Assembly (NCBI RefSeq): GCF_003325455.1
Contig: NZ_CP025198.1
Coordinates: 1,302,001-1,366,000, forward strand
Direction of reading: 5' to 3'
DNA from: Acidipropionibacterium virtanenii
Lineage (GTDB): Bacteria > Actinomycetota > Actinomycetes > Propionibacteriales > Propionibacteriaceae
DNA: 64,000 nucleotides
Shown here one piece after another: positions 32,566 through 42,627 of this stretch. How positions within the stretch are numbered: position 1 is the stretch's first letter; each line of letters opens with the position of its first letter. The notes below the pieces were generated by a model. It saw nothing but the letters and a program-made list of their open reading frames with translations. It was not told the origin of the DNA and made no database searches. Made by a program: the position numbers and the translations under genes.

Positions 32566-33855
32566 ATGGCACGGATCGGCGAGAGCAGTGATCTGTTCAA
32601 GTGTTCCTTCTGCGGGAAGAGCCAGAAGCAGGTCAAGAAGCTCATCGCGGGCCCCGGCGTGTACATCTGCGACGAGTGCATCGACCTGTGCAACGAGATC
32701 ATTGAGGAGGAGTTCTCCGAGTCCAGCGATCTCGGCCCGCTCGACGAGCTTCCCCGACCTCACGAGATCCGGGACTTCCTGGATTCCTACGTCATCGGCC
32801 AGGACGAGGCGAAGAAGACCCTGTCGGTCGCCGTCTACAACCACTACAAGCGCATTCAGGCCACCCAGGAGACCCCCCACGCTCGTCGCGCCGAGGACGA
32901 CGGGATCGAACTCGGCAAGTCGAACATCCTGGTGCTGGGGCCCACCGGGTGCGGCAAGACCTATCTCGCCCAGACGCTGGCCCGTCGGCTCAACGTGCCG
33001 TTCGCGATGGCCGATGCCACCGCACTGACCGAAGCCGGATATGTCGGCGAGGACGTCGAGAACATCCTGCTCAAACTCATCCAGGCGGCCGACTTCGACG
33101 TCAAGAAGGCCGAGACGGGGATCATCTACATCGATGAGATCGACAAGGTGGCCCGCAAATCGGAGAATCCGTCGATCACACGTGACGTCTCCGGCGAGGG
33201 CGTCCAGCAGGCCCTGCTGAAGATTCTGGAGGGCACCACCGCGGCGGTGCCGCCGCAGGGCGGGCGCAAGCATCCCCACCAGGACTTCCTGCAGATCGAC
33301 ACCACGAACATCCTGTTCATCGTCGGCGGGGCCTTCTCGGGCCTGGAGGACATCATCACCAAGCGGGTCGGCACCCGTCCGATCGGATTCAACACCGATC
33401 CGAGCGTCAACCGGCTCGACGCCGCCGACGCGATGGCCATGGTGGCCCCGGAGGACCTCCACAAGTTCGGCCTGATCCCCGAGTTCATCGGCCGGCTGCC
33501 GATGATCGCCACCGTCCACGCCCTGGACCAGCAGGCTCTGGTGCGGATCCTCACCGAGCCCCGCAATGCCCTCACCCGCCAGTTCGAGAAGCTCTTCGAA
33601 CTCGACGGGGTGCAGCTGGAGTTCGATCCCGAGGCCCTGGAGGCGATCGCAGCCAAGGCACTGGAGCGCAAGACCGGTGCCCGCGGGTTGCGGTCCATCA
33701 TCGAGGAGACCCTCATGGAGGTCATGTTCGACGTGCCCTCCCGCGAGGATGTCGCCCGGGTCGTGGTCACCGCGGAGGCGGTCAGCGGTGAGGTACCCTG
33801 CACCCTGCAGGCCCGTGCGAAGATGAGCCGCAACCGGGGCAAGCTCACCGCCTGA
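32566..33855 (+). CDS. clpX: Clp protease ATP-binding subunit ClpX
   Basis: This AAA+ unfoldase feeds substrates to ClpP1P2. It has 429 residues from the ATG at 32566, behind GGAGGAGGAG. N-terminal zinc domain C13, C16, C35, C38; Walker A GPTGCGKT (125-132); Walker [10 protein letters not shown]; the GYVGED pore loop, and sensor 2 GARGLRSI. It is the last gene of the tig-clp block. Confidence 0.97.
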   Translation: MARIGESSDLFKCSFCGKSQKQVKKLIAGPGVYICDECIDLCNEIIEEEFSESSDLGPLDELPRPHEIRDFLDSYVIGQDEAKKTLSVAVYNHYKRIQATQETPHARRAEDDGIELGKSNILVLGPTGCGKTYLAQTLARRLNVPFAMADATALTEAGYVGEDVENILLKLIQAADFDVKKAETGIIYIDEIDKVARKSENPSITRDVSGEGVQQALLKILEGTTAAVPPQGGRKHPHQDFLQIDTTNILFIVGGAFSGLEDIITKRVGTRPIGFNTDPSVNRLDAADAMAMVAPEDLHKFGLIPEFIGRLPMIATVHALDQQALVRILTEPRNALTRQFEKLFELDGVQLEFDPEALEAIAAKALERKTGARGLRSIIEETLMEVMFDVPSREDVARVVVTAEAVSGEVPCTLQARAKMSRNRGKLTA

Positions 33856-33889
33856 GTCCCCCGGACCCCGGTCCGTTCAGCAGTTCCGT

Positions 33890-34300
33890 TCAGGCGGTGG
33901 CGTCGATCACCGTGCCCAAGAGAGTCTCCGAGCGCTTCCTGACCTCCTTGATCGCGATCCTGCGGTCCCGGCCCTTTTGCATCTTCACCAGTGCGAGCCT
34001 CGAGCGGATCTCATCGGAGGCCGAGAGCCACCGGCGGGCGTCGGGATGATCGGATCCCTTCGCGAACTCGACGACGGCGTCGAGAGTCGCCTCGGCATGA
34101 CCCAGCGGGGTACGGGTGTCGACGCCGTGGCGAGCCTTCGTCCAGGTGTCGCGAACCGCCTTGGCGGCGCGGTCGTCCTTGTTGATGAGCGACCACAGGT
34201 CTCGTGCCACCGGCAGCCCCGCTGCCACCGCGGCGGTGATCAACCTGACCCTCGCACCGGGAGAGGACTTCGACGTGGACGCTGCCGATGACTTGGCCAT
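33890..34300 (-). CDS. Unknown small basic protein
   Basis: This 136-residue protein starts [11 protein letters not shown] at 34300, with GGAGG upstream on the minus strand. It is predicted all-helical and Lys/Arg-rich, with segments [20 protein letters not shown] and [18 protein letters not shown]. There is no signal peptide or membrane segment. I do not recognise a family. It converges on clpX and is divergent from the tricorn-type protease gene, with 102 bp between starts. Confidence 0.7.
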   Translation of the reverse strand: MAKSSAASTSKSSPGARVRLITAAVAAGLPVARDLWSLINKDDRAAKAVRDTWTKARHGVDTRTPLGHAEATLDAVVEFAKGSDHPDARRWLSASDEIRSRLALVKMQKGRDRRIAIKEVRKRSETLLGTVIDATA

Positions 34301-34402
34301 GGAGACTCCTCCTGATCGAGCTGGTAGTCGCTCCCATCGTTGCAGGTCGATCAACCCTGTGCGGAGGCGGAGGCGTCTGCGACGAGGGATAGCCTGAACC
34401 TC

Positions 34403-37400
34403 ATGGCTTCTGGTTACCTGCGCTACCCCGACGTTCACGGCGATCTTGTGGTCTTCTGCGCCGACGACGACCTGTGGCTGGCCCCCCTCGAGGGTGGGCG
34501 GGCCTCCCGGATCACCACCGACCAGGTTCCGGTGCGCAACCCCAGATTCTCACCCTCGGGCGCCAGGCTCGCCTGGACCTCCACCGCGGCCCGCCGGCCC
34601 GAGGCCTTCATGCTCGACCTGACGACTGGACGCACCCGCCGCCTCACCTGGCTCGGCTCGGCGAATACCCAGGTGGTGGGATGGGCCGACGAGGACCACG
34701 TCGTCGTGGCCTCCCCCTACCAGCGCAACGACACGGCGTTGAGCTGGCTGTACACCGTCGGCGTCGAGGGCCGGATCGAAGAACTGGGATACGGGCCCGG
34801 GATGGATCTGGCCGTCTCACCGGACGGGGCGGTGGCCACCGTCACCCCGAACTCCGGCGACTGCTCGCGCTGGAAGCGCTACCGGGGCGGTACGGCCGGC
34901 CAGATCTGGCTGCGCCCCGCAGGGGCCGACACGGCCCTCAGGGTCCTGCGTGACGGCCACGACGACCATGACGGCCGCTACGCCGCGGCCGGTCGGTACT
35001 CGGTGGGATGGATCGGCGGACGCCTCATCTTCACCTCCGACATGGGCGCGGCCGTCGTCGCCGGGCAACGGACCGAGAGCCCCGGCGAGCAGGCCCAGCT
35101 CTGGTCGGTCGACGGCCGGGGCTCCGACCTGCGGTGTCACACCCGCCACGACCTGGCCCACGGCTACGTCCGCGATCCCCGCACGGACGGTGAGACCATC
35201 GTCTACCACGCCCGCGGCCGGCTGTACGCCATGGCCGGCCTGGACGCCGAGCCCGTCGAGATCCCGGTGGAACTGGGCATCGATGCCCCCGCGCCGGTGT
35301 GGGTCGAGCCCACCGACCGTCTGGAACGCATCGTCGCCGACCACGGCGGTGACGGCTCCCTGGTGGAGTGGCGGGGCGCCGCCTACTACCTCACCCACCG
35401 ATCCGGCCCGGCCCGGGCCCTGTCGGCGGAGCAGGGGGTGCGGATACGCGAGCCGCGGTCACTGGGAGAGACGGGCAAGGGCGTGTGGGCCAGCGACCAC
35501 GACGGCGAGGACTGCCTGGAGATCGCGCCACTGGACGGCACAGGCCCGATCCGGCGGATCGCGGCCGGGCGGCTCGGCCGAGTGTTGTGGCTGGCCCCCG
35601 ACCCCGAGGGGAGGCGGGTCGCGGCGGTGAGCCATGACGGCCGGATCCTGATCGTCGACGTCGACTCCGAGACGGTGCGCACCGCCGGCCTGTCGCGCTA
35701 CGGCGAGGCCACCGGGCTGGCCTGGTCGCCCGACGGCCGTTACCTGGCGTGGCGCTCGCCGATGCCCACCGATCCCGAGATGAGGGGGCAGATCGTCGCG
35801 GTCGACCTGTCCGAGGGCGCCGAGTCGGTAGCGCTCACCAGGGGCGCCTACGACGACTCCGATCCGGTGTTCACCGCCGACGGCAAGTATCTGGTGATGC
35901 TGTCGGCGCGCACCTTCGACCCGAGCTACGACGGCCAGACCTTCGACCTCACCTTCGCCCACACCATCCGGCCATGGTTGGTGCCGCTGGCCGCCGACGA
36001 GCCGTCCCCCTTCGGCCCCAGCCCCGAGGGGTGGCGGATCAGCGAGGTGCAGGAGGCTCGTGGCAAGGACGGTGCGGGGGAGAAGCCGGACTCCTCCGAG
36101 GAGAATGAGAAGATCACGTGCAGGCTCGACGCCGAGGGCTTCGAGGAGCGGATGGTGCCCTTCCCGGTGGCCTCGGGGGACTACCGGGGGCTGGCCGCCG
36201 TCAAGGACGGGCTGGTGTGGATCGAGACCGCCGACCGCGGCGGCGAACTCGGCTCGACCCGCGCCGCGGTGGCCGATGAAGCCCCGGCCGACACCCTGTG
36301 GCATTTCGGGCTGGCGGCCCGCAAGGCCGAGCAGATCGCCGAGGCCGTCGACTCCTACTCAGTCTCGGGTGACGGCGAGCGGCTGGTGATACGCCATCGC
36401 GACGAGATCACCGTCATCCCCTCCGAGCACAAGACGGAGCCCGACGACCCGGCCCGCGTGACCGTCGACCTGTCGCGGCTGCGCCGGCGCATCGAGCCGC
36501 GCGCCGAATGGCGCCAGATGTTCGAGGAGAACGGCCGGCTGATGGCCTCCCACTACTGGCGCGAGGACATGAACGGCACCGACTGGCAGGCGGTGCTGGA
36601 CTCCTACCGGCCCACCCTGGACAGGCTGTTGAGCGTCGACGATCTCTATGACGTGCTGTGGGAGACGGTCGCCGAGCTCAACACCTCCCACTCCTATGTG
36701 ATGCCGGCCGGAGCCGTCGGAGACCCGTCCCATCGGGCGGGCCGGCTCGGCGCCGATCTGGGGCCCTCCACCGACCGGGGGGCGACAGTGCTGCGGGTCG
36801 TGCCGGGCGAGTCCTCGGATCCGCGGGCCTGGTCCCCGCTGCGGGCGGCCGGGGTGGCGGTGCGCGACGGCGACACCATCGTCGCGGTCGACGGCCAGCA
36901 GGTGGCTCCCGCTCTCACCGTCGAAGAGCTGCTGGAGGGTTCGGCCGGACGCACCGTGGAACTGACGGTGCGACCCACCGGCGCGGTGTCGGACTCGAAG
37001 CAGGGCCCGGAAGCGGCGCTGCGCCGGGTGGCGGTGGTCCCGATGACCGACGAGGCGGTGCTGCGGTACCACGACTGGGTCGCATCGCGGCGCCACTACG
37101 TCGATGAGCATTCCGGCGGCAGGATCGGATATCTCCATGTGCCCGACATGGTCGCCGACGGCTGGGCCGAGCTGCACCGCCAGATCGCCGAGGCGACCCG
37201 CCACGAGGCAGTCATCGCCGACGTGCGGTTCAACCACGGCGGGCACACCTCCCAGCTGGTCATCGAGAGGCTCGCCCGGCGAGTGATCGGTTGGGACTTC
37301 GCCCGCTGGAACGCCGAGCCCACCAGCTATCCGCAGAATGCCGTGCGAGGGCCGATCGTGCTGGTGACCAACCAGTGGGCGGGTTCGGACGGAGACATCG

Positions 37401-37726
37401 TCTCGGCCGCCACCCAGGCCCTGGGCTTCGCACCGGTGGTGGGGGAGCGGTCCTGGGGAGGGGTGATCGGCATCGACGGGCGCTTCGATCTGGTCGACGG
37501 CACCGGCGTCACCCAGCCCCGTTACGCCGGCTGGTACGGCGGCTACGGCTGGGGGGTGGAGAATCACGGCGTCGACCCCGACATCGAGGTGACGGTGACC
37601 CCCGAGGACTGGGAGTCCGATCGCGACGTCCAGCTCGACGCCGCGATCACCGAGTGCCTGCGCCGTCTCGACGAGCACCCGGCAGCGGTGCCGCCGCAGT
37701 TCCCGCCGCCGGCCTTCGGTCGATGA
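34403..37726 (+). CDS. Tricorn-type protease (S41 family)
   Basis: This 1107-residue homologue of tricorn protease degrades peptides released by larger proteases. The N-terminal two thirds form beta-propeller repeats (for example SPDGRYLAWRSP and FTADGKYLVMLSAR), then a helical region, a PDZ-like domain (VRDGDTIVAVDGQQV, about 830-845) and the S41 catalytic core. The nucleophile is S995 in NQWAGSDGDIVS and the paired His H763 in NTSHSYVMPAG. The start at 34403 is the first Met of the propeller. There is no signal peptide, so it is cytosolic. Position next to the clp block fits a role in downstream peptide breakdown. Confidence 0.92.
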   Translation: MASGYLRYPDVHGDLVVFCADDDLWLAPLEGGRASRITTDQVPVRNPRFSPSGARLAWTSTAARRPEAFMLDLTTGRTRRLTWLGSANTQVVGWADEDHVVVASPYQRNDTALSWLYTVGVEGRIEELGYGPGMDLAVSPDGAVATVTPNSGDCSRWKRYRGGTAGQIWLRPAGADTALRVLRDGHDDHDGRYAAAGRYSVGWIGGRLIFTSDMGAAVVAGQRTESPGEQAQLWSVDGRGSDLRCHTRHDLAHGYVRDPRTDGETIVYHARGRLYAMAGLDAEPVEIPVELGIDAPAPVWVEPTDRLERIVADHGGDGSLVEWRGAAYYLTHRSGPARALSAEQGVRIREPRSLGETGKGVWASDHDGEDCLEIAPLDGTGPIRRIAAGRLGRVLWLAPDPEGRRVAAVSHDGRILIVDVDSETVRTAGLSRYGEATGLAWSPDGRYLAWRSPMPTDPEMRGQIVAVDLSEGAESVALTRGAYDDSDPVFTADGKYLVMLSARTFDPSYDGQTFDLTFAHTIRPWLVPLAADEPSPFGPSPEGWRISEVQEARGKDGAGEKPDSSEENEKITCRLDAEGFEERMVPFPVASGDYRGLAAVKDGLVWIETADRGGELGSTRAAVADEAPADTLWHFGLAARKAEQIAEAVDSYSVSGDGERLVIRHRDEITVIPSEHKTEPDDPARVTVDLSRLRRRIEPRAEWRQMFEENGRLMASHYWREDMNGTDWQAVLDSYRPTLDRLLSVDDLYDVLWETVAELNTSHSYVMPAGAVGDPSHRAGRLGADLGPSTDRGATVLRVVPGESSDPRAWSPLRAAGVAVRDGDTIVAVDGQQVAPALTVEELLEGSAGRTVELTVRPTGAVSDSKQGPEAALRRVAVVPMTDEAVLRYHDWVASRRHYVDEHSGGRIGYLHVPDMVADGWAELHRQIAEATRHEAVIADVRFNHGGHTSQLVIERLARRVIGWDFARWNAEPTSYPQNAVRGPIVLVTNQWAGSDGDIVSAATQALGFAPVVGERSWGGVIGIDGRFDLVDGTGVTQPRYAGWYGGYGWGVENHGVDPDIEVTVTPEDWESDRDVQLDAAITECLRRLDEHPAAVPPQFPPPAFGR

Positions 37727-37787
37727 GCAGCCAGTCGGGGTGAGGAGCCTGGGCGCACGGTGACACCATTCTTCGCGAAGTGACACG

Positions 37788-38360
37788 ATGGGCGCCGTGC
37801 CGATCGCCACAGCAGAAGACCTCACGCACGCCACCAGGGTTCTCATCCACGGCGCCACCGGAGCCGGGAAGTCCACCGCGGCAGCCCGGATCGGGCAGAT
37901 CCTCGATCTGCCGGTGCATCTGGCCGACGAGGAGATCGGCTTCCTGCCCGCATCGCAGGCCGTCTGGACGAACAGGCCGCCCGAGGAGATGCGCCGCATC
38001 GCCGCGCGCGTCGCGTCCGGCGACCGCTGGATCCTGGATTCCTCCTACGGGGCATTCCGCGACGAGATCCTGCCCCGCGCCGAGGTGATCATCGGCCTGG
38101 ACTACCCGCGCTGGCTGTCATTGGCCCGGCTGCTCCGGCGCACCGCGACCAGGGTGCGCGACGGTCGGCTGATCTGCAACGGGAACCGGGAGACCCTGCG
38201 CCAGCAGTTCGGCCGAGATTCCATCATCGTGTGGCACTTCAGCTCCTTCGCCCGCAAGAGGCGCACCATGCGCGGCTGGGCGCAGGATCCGGCGGGCCCG
38301 CCCACCATCCTGGTGAGCGGGCCCGCGGAGCTGGAGCAGCTGATCGCCGCGATCAGCTGA
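37788..38360 (+). CDS. P-loop NTPase, topology-modulation/adenylate-kinase-like
   Basis: This 190-residue P-loop kinase has Walker A GATGAGKST near residue 22. The order then WILDSSYGAFRDEILPRAE, IGLDYPRWLSLARLLRRTATR, and the C-terminal basic RKRRTMRGWA matches the small kinases annotated as DNA topology modulation protein (FlaR-like), related to adenylate kinase. The real substrate of that family is uncertain. The start at 37788 could also be the GTG three codons on. It ends exactly one base before the convergent valS stop. Confidence 0.8.
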   Translation: MGAVPIATAEDLTHATRVLIHGATGAGKSTAAARIGQILDLPVHLADEEIGFLPASQAVWTNRPPEEMRRIAARVASGDRWILDSSYGAFRDEILPRAEVIIGLDYPRWLSLARLLRRTATRVRDGRLICNGNRETLRQQFGRDSIIVWHFSSFARKRRTMRGWAQDPAGPPTILVSGPAELEQLIAAIS

Positions 38361-40970
38361 TCACTTCTTCTTCGCCGGGGGTTCCCCGAGCTCGGCCTCC
38401 ACCGACAGGTCCGCCTCACCCTCGCGGTAGGTCAGGTCCCCGGTGATCCGGGCCACATTGCGCAGGTCGGACTCCACGGCCCGTAGATGCTCGATCACAG
38501 GCCCCCCGGCGGTGACGGTGGCCGAGACGATCGGGGTGCGCATCGGCATCTTGTGGGTCGACTTCACTCCGCGCAGTTCCACCAGAGCGGCAGACACGTC
38601 GTCCAGCAGCTCGGTGTCGCCGGCCTTCGGCAGTTCCTCGGCCAGCGGCCACATGGTGGTGTGCACCGAACCGATCTGCCACCAGCTCCACACCTCCTCG
38701 GTGACGAAGGGCAGGAAGGGGGCGAAGAGCCGGAGCAGGGTGTCCAGAGCCAGCCGCAGCGCCGTGCGGGCACTGGTGGCCCCGGCGGCGTCGGCTCCCT
38801 CGGAGTCGTAGGCGCGCTCCTTGACCAGCTCCAGATAGTCATCGCAGAAGGTCCAGAAGAACTGCTCGGCGGCCTCCAGGGCTGCCGTGTAGTTGAACTC
38901 CTCGAAGGCCTTCGAGGCCTCCACCACCACCTCGTGCAGCCCGGCCAGCATCGCCAGATCGACGGGGGCGATGACATCGGTCACCTCACCGCCGCTGCCG
39001 AAACCGAGCACGAACTTCGAGGCATTGAGGATCTTCATCGCCAGACGACGGCCCACCTTCATCTGGGCCTTGTCGAAGGGGGAGTCCATGCCGGGACGGG
39101 CCATCGCGGCCCGCCAGCGCACGGCATCGGCCCCGAACTGGTCGATGATCTCGGTGGGCACCACCGTGTTGCCCTTGGACTTGCTCATCTTCTTGCGGTC
39201 GGGGTCGGTGACGAACCCGGAGATGGCCGCCCGCCTCCACGGCAGGACGCCGTTCTCCAGATGGGCCCGCACGATCCGGGAGAACACCCAGGTGCGGATG
39301 ATGTCGTGGGCCTCGGGGGCGAAGTCCATCGGGAAGGTCTTGGCGAACAGGTCGGCGTCGCGCTCCCAGCCGGTGACGATCTGCGGGGTCAGCGAGGATG
39401 TGGCCCAGGTGTCCATCACATCCGGATCGGCCATGAACCCGCCGGCCTGCCCGCGCTGGGACTCCTCGAAGCCCTGGGGTGCCTGGGATGCGGGGTCGAC
39501 CGGAAGCTGCTCCTCGGCGGGCACGATCGGGTGGTCGTAATCGGGCTCGCCGTCGGCGTCCAGCGGATACCAGACGGGGAAGGGGACGCCGAAGAAGCGC
39601 TGGCGGGAGATGAGCCAGTCGCCGTTGAGGCCCTCCACCCAGTTCTCGTAGCGGTGGCGCATGTGCTCGGGCACCCACTCGAGCTCGCGGCCGCGCTCCA
39701 GCAGGCGGTCGCGCAGCTTCTCGTCGCGCCCGCCGTTGGCGATGTACCACTGGCGGGTGCCGATGATCTCCAGGGGCTTGTCGCCCTTCTCGTAGAAGTT
39801 GGCCTTGCGCTCGGTGGGCTTCGGATCGCCCTCCATCTCGCCGGAGGCCTGCAGGGCCTCGACGACGAGTTTGCGGGCCGTGAACACCGTCCTGCCGGCG
39901 ATGGTCTCGAAGGCATTCTTGTTGACGATCCACTCGGGGGTCTCGGCCAGGATCCGGCCGTCGCGCCCGATCACTGTGCGGGTGGGCAGCGACAGCTCGC
40001 GCCACCAGGCGACGTCGGTGAGGTCGCCGAAGGTGCAGCACATGGCGATGCCGGCGCCCTTGTCCATCTCGGCCGCCGGGTGGGCCAGCACCGGGATCTC
40101 CACGCCGTAGAGCGGGGTGGTGACGGTGGTGCCGAAGAGGTCCTTGTAGCGGTCGTCGTCGGGATGGGCGATGAGGGCGCAGCAGGCGGCCAGCAGCTCG
40201 GGGCGGGTGGTCTCGATGAAGACGTCGCCCTGACCGTCGGTGCGGTGGAAGCCGAGCCGGTGGTAGGAGCCTGGATAGTCACGCGCCTCCAGCTCGGCCT
40301 GGGCGACGGCGGTCTGGAAGGTGACGTCCCACAGGGTGGGGGCGTCACTCATGTAGGCCTCGCCGCGCGACAGGTTGCGCAGGAAGGCCAGCTGGGCGAT
40401 TCGCTGGGACTCCGGGGAAATGGTGCTGTAGAGCTGATTCCAGTCCACAGAGAGCCCGACCGAGCGCCACAGGTCCTGGAAGGCCTGCTCGTCGACCCGG
40501 GTGAGGGTGACGCACAGCTCCACGAAGTTGCGCCGGCTGATGGAGACCTGATGCTTCGGGTCGGGCTTGGCCGGGGGCTGGAAGTCCGGGTCGTAGGGCA
40601 GCGTCGGGTCGCAGCGCACCCCGTAGAAGTTCTGCACCCTGCGCTCGGTGGGCAGGCCGTTGTCGTCCCAGCCCATCGGGTAGAACACCTTCTTGCCGCG
40701 CATCCGCTGGTAGCGGGCGACGATGTCGGTGTGGGTGTAGGAGAACACGTGGCCGGGATGCAGGTGGCCGGAGACGGTCGGCGGAGGGGTGTCGATCGAG
40801 AACACCGCTTCGCGCGAGTCCACCTGGGAGACGTTGAAGGCGTAGAGCTGCTCGTCCTCCCAGACCTTTCCCCACTTCGCCTCCAGGCCCTCCAGAGCCG
40901 GTTTCTCGGGGACGACGCCGCGCGCCACGGGGGGCTCGTCGGCGGTGGGGTGCAGATCTTCAGAGGTCAT
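38361..40970 (-). CDS. valS: Valine-tRNA ligase
   Basis: This 869-residue class I aminoacyl-tRNA synthetase charges tRNA-Val. The HIGH-type motif is PTVSGHLHPGH (about residues 48-58), the editing domain follows, and KMSKS appears intact in DPDRKKMSKSKGN. The anticodon-binding domain ends with DLSVEAELGEPPAKKK and lacks the long C-terminal coiled coil of the E. coli type, placing it in the shorter ValS group seen in actinobacteria such as Propionibacteriaceae. No T-box-like leader is visible in the 61 bp upstream. Confidence 0.97.
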   Translation of the reverse strand: MTSEDLHPTADEPPVARGVVPEKPALEGLEAKWGKVWEDEQLYAFNVSQVDSREAVFSIDTPPPTVSGHLHPGHVFSYTHTDIVARYQRMRGKKVFYPMGWDDNGLPTERRVQNFYGVRCDPTLPYDPDFQPPAKPDPKHQVSISRRNFVELCVTLTRVDEQAFQDLWRSVGLSVDWNQLYSTISPESQRIAQLAFLRNLSRGEAYMSDAPTLWDVTFQTAVAQAELEARDYPGSYHRLGFHRTDGQGDVFIETTRPELLAACCALIAHPDDDRYKDLFGTTVTTPLYGVEIPVLAHPAAEMDKGAGIAMCCTFGDLTDVAWWRELSLPTRTVIGRDGRILAETPEWIVNKNAFETIAGRTVFTARKLVVEALQASGEMEGDPKPTERKANFYEKGDKPLEIIGTRQWYIANGGRDEKLRDRLLERGRELEWVPEHMRHRYENWVEGLNGDWLISRQRFFGVPFPVWYPLDADGEPDYDHPIVPAEEQLPVDPASQAPQGFEESQRGQAGGFMADPDVMDTWATSSLTPQIVTGWERDADLFAKTFPMDFAPEAHDIIRTWVFSRIVRAHLENGVLPWRRAAISGFVTDPDRKKMSKSKGNTVVPTEIIDQFGADAVRWRAAMARPGMDSPFDKAQMKVGRRLAMKILNASKFVLGFGSGGEVTDVIAPVDLAMLAGLHEVVVEASKAFEEFNYTAALEAAEQFFWTFCDDYLELVKERAYDSEGADAAGATSARTALRLALDTLLRLFAPFLPFVTEEVWSWWQIGSVHTTMWPLAEELPKAGDTELLDDVSAALVELRGVKSTHKMPMRTPIVSATVTAGGPVIEHLRAVESDLRNVARITGDLTYREGEADLSVEAELGEPPAKKK

Positions 40971-41031
40971 GTCTCGTCATTCTAGGAGAGCGCTCGCGCG
41001 CACGCGAAACGACGCCCGCCCAGGGCCTGCG

Positions 41032-41826
41032 TCACTGGCCGGCGGCCGCCTTGATGGAGGCGAGCAGGGTCTCGGCCGTGGGCGAGGAGATGTTCTGCCA
41101 GTCGGTGTACTTCTTGCCGTTGACGGTGAAGAACGGGGTCGACAGATTGGGATCCAGACTCGTCCCGTGTTCCAGGCCCTTCTTGGCAGCATTCTTGACG
41201 AAATCCGAGGTGGCCTTGTCGTCGTAGTACTTCTGGAACTTGGTGAGCTTGTCGCCGGTGATGCCGGCCTCCTTCGGGAAGGTCACCCGCAGCTGCTCGT
41301 CGGTGTAGCCGGTGCCCTCCTGAGCGGGCTGGTTCTTGTAGATGACGTCGTGGTAGGCCTCGAGCTCGCCCACCATGTCGGCGCTGGCCGCAGCCATCGC
41401 GGCCTTGTAGGAGGAGTCGTTGCGCATGTTGTCGTCGAGGAAGGTGAGGGTGCGGTACTGCAGCTTGATGTCCCCACTCCTGGCCAGCGACCGGATGGAG
41501 GGGCCGTAGGTGTCCTCGGCCGACTTGCAGCCCGGGCACTGGTAGTCCTCGTACAGAGTCAGAGTCGGCACGCCCTTCTTGGCGGTCGAGGAATTGACGG
41601 TGTAGGTGCCGGAGTCCTTGTCGGCGCTGGGCGGGGTCACCTGGGCGCCGGTGGCCGAGTCGGATCCGCTGCGGTGAGTCACCGCGACGACGATCGCGAC
41701 GACGGCGACCACCACCACGACGACGCCGGCGATGACGGCGATCAGCTTCTTGCGCTTGGCGGCCCTGATCTCGGCCTCCTGCTGGGCGCGCAGCGCCTCT
41801 CGCCGGGACTGCTTCGACTGACTCAT
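41032..41826 (-). CDS. Membrane-anchored DsbA-like thiol oxidoreductase
   Basis: This 264-residue protein has a basic cytosolic N-terminus, one membrane helix at about residues 28-50, then a linker and an extracytoplasmic thioredoxin/DsbA-fold domain with active site C97-P-G-C100 and cis-Pro segment STPFFTVNG. It probably forms or rearranges disulfides in exported proteins, as in mycobacterial and corynebacterial DsbA-like proteins. Start MSQSKQ at 41826 is supported by AGAGGA five bases upstream; a start at 41871 is less likely. It lies between pgl and valS, all on the minus strand. Confidence 0.87.
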   Translation of the reverse strand: MSQSKQSRREALRAQQEAEIRAAKRKKLIAVIAGVVVVVVAVVAIVVAVTHRSGSDSATGAQVTPPSADKDSGTYTVNSSTAKKGVPTLTLYEDYQCPGCKSAEDTYGPSIRSLARSGDIKLQYRTLTFLDDNMRNDSSYKAAMAAASADMVGELEAYHDVIYKNQPAQEGTGYTDEQLRVTFPKEAGITGDKLTKFQKYYDDKATSDFVKNAAKKGLEHGTSLDPNLSTPFFTVNGKKYTDWQNISSPTAETLLASIKAAAGQ

Positions 41827-41892
41827 CTGATCCTCTTCAGCTCGGTTTCGTCTCGGGGTCATGCTACCCATGGGGTCACGGCGCGCGGCCTT

Positions 41893-42627
41893 TCACAGGA
41901 CGCAGTTGTAGCGGGGAAGGCCCGCCGAGGCGTCCGGGTCCGTCATCCAGCAGGTCTCCTCGGTGCCGTGGACCAGTGTGGCGGGCAGCGTGCGGTCGCC
42001 CGCGAAGACCCTCTGCACGGCGTCGGCCTTCTCGGCGCCGCTGACCAGGAACCACACCCGCCTGGACCGGTTGATGACCGGAAGGGTCACCGAGATCCGT
42101 TCGGGCGGCGGCTTCGGGGCCTCGGTGATGCCGACCGCGATCTGGCTGGTGTCGGGCACGAAGGAGGGGTGGCCGGGGAACAGGGAGGCGACGTGGCCGT
42201 CGGGGCCCATCCCCAGCAGGCAGATGTCGAAGATCGTGTCGCCGATCTCCTGGGCATAGGAGTAGGCGGCCTCGTCGGGATCGGCCTTGCCGTCGGCGGC
42301 GGGCATCACGTGGGTGTTGGCCGGGTCGAGGTGGAAGGCCTTGGACAGCTGGAGCAGGGACTGCAGGGAGTTGCGGTCGGGGTCCCCGGCGGGTACGAAG
42401 CGGTCGTCCCCCCACCAGACGTGCAGCTGGGAGGGATCCACCTGGTCGCCCTCGGGGGCCGCGGCCAGGGCGGAGTAGATCCGATTGGCGATCCGGCCGC
42501 CGGTCAGGCACAGGTCCACCCGTGGCCGCCGGCCCTGAAGGCGGACGATCTCATGGGCAAGACGGTGTGCGACCCCCTCGGCGAGGTCGTCGCCGGACTG
42601 GTAGCGCATCACGCGGGGCGCGGTCAT
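41893..42627 (-). CDS. pgl: 6-phosphogluconolactonase
   Basis: This 244-residue DevB-type lactonase hydrolyses 6-phosphogluconolactone to 6-phosphogluconate. Signature elements: LTGGRIANRIYSAL, WWGDDRFVP (about 70-78), SLFPGH and the LLGMGPDGHVASL active-site stretch. It overlaps opcA by four bases (ATGA) and is the last gene of zwf-opcA-pgl. Confidence 0.95.
   Translation of the reverse strand: MTAPRVMRYQSGDDLAEGVAHRLAHEIVRLQGRRPRVDLCLTGGRIANRIYSALAAAPEGDQVDPSQLHVWWGDDRFVPAGDPDRNSLQSLLQLSKAFHLDPANTHVMPAADGKADPDEAAYSYAQEIGDTIFDICLLGMGPDGHVASLFPGHPSFVPDTSQIAVGITEAPKPPPERISVTLPVINRSRRVWFLVSGAEKADAVQRVFAGDRTLPATLVHGTEETCWMTDPDASAGLPRYNCVL

Noticed and set aside
40971-41031. T-box riboswitch before valS
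   Set aside because: The gap is about 60 bp, far too short, and has no T-box sequence.
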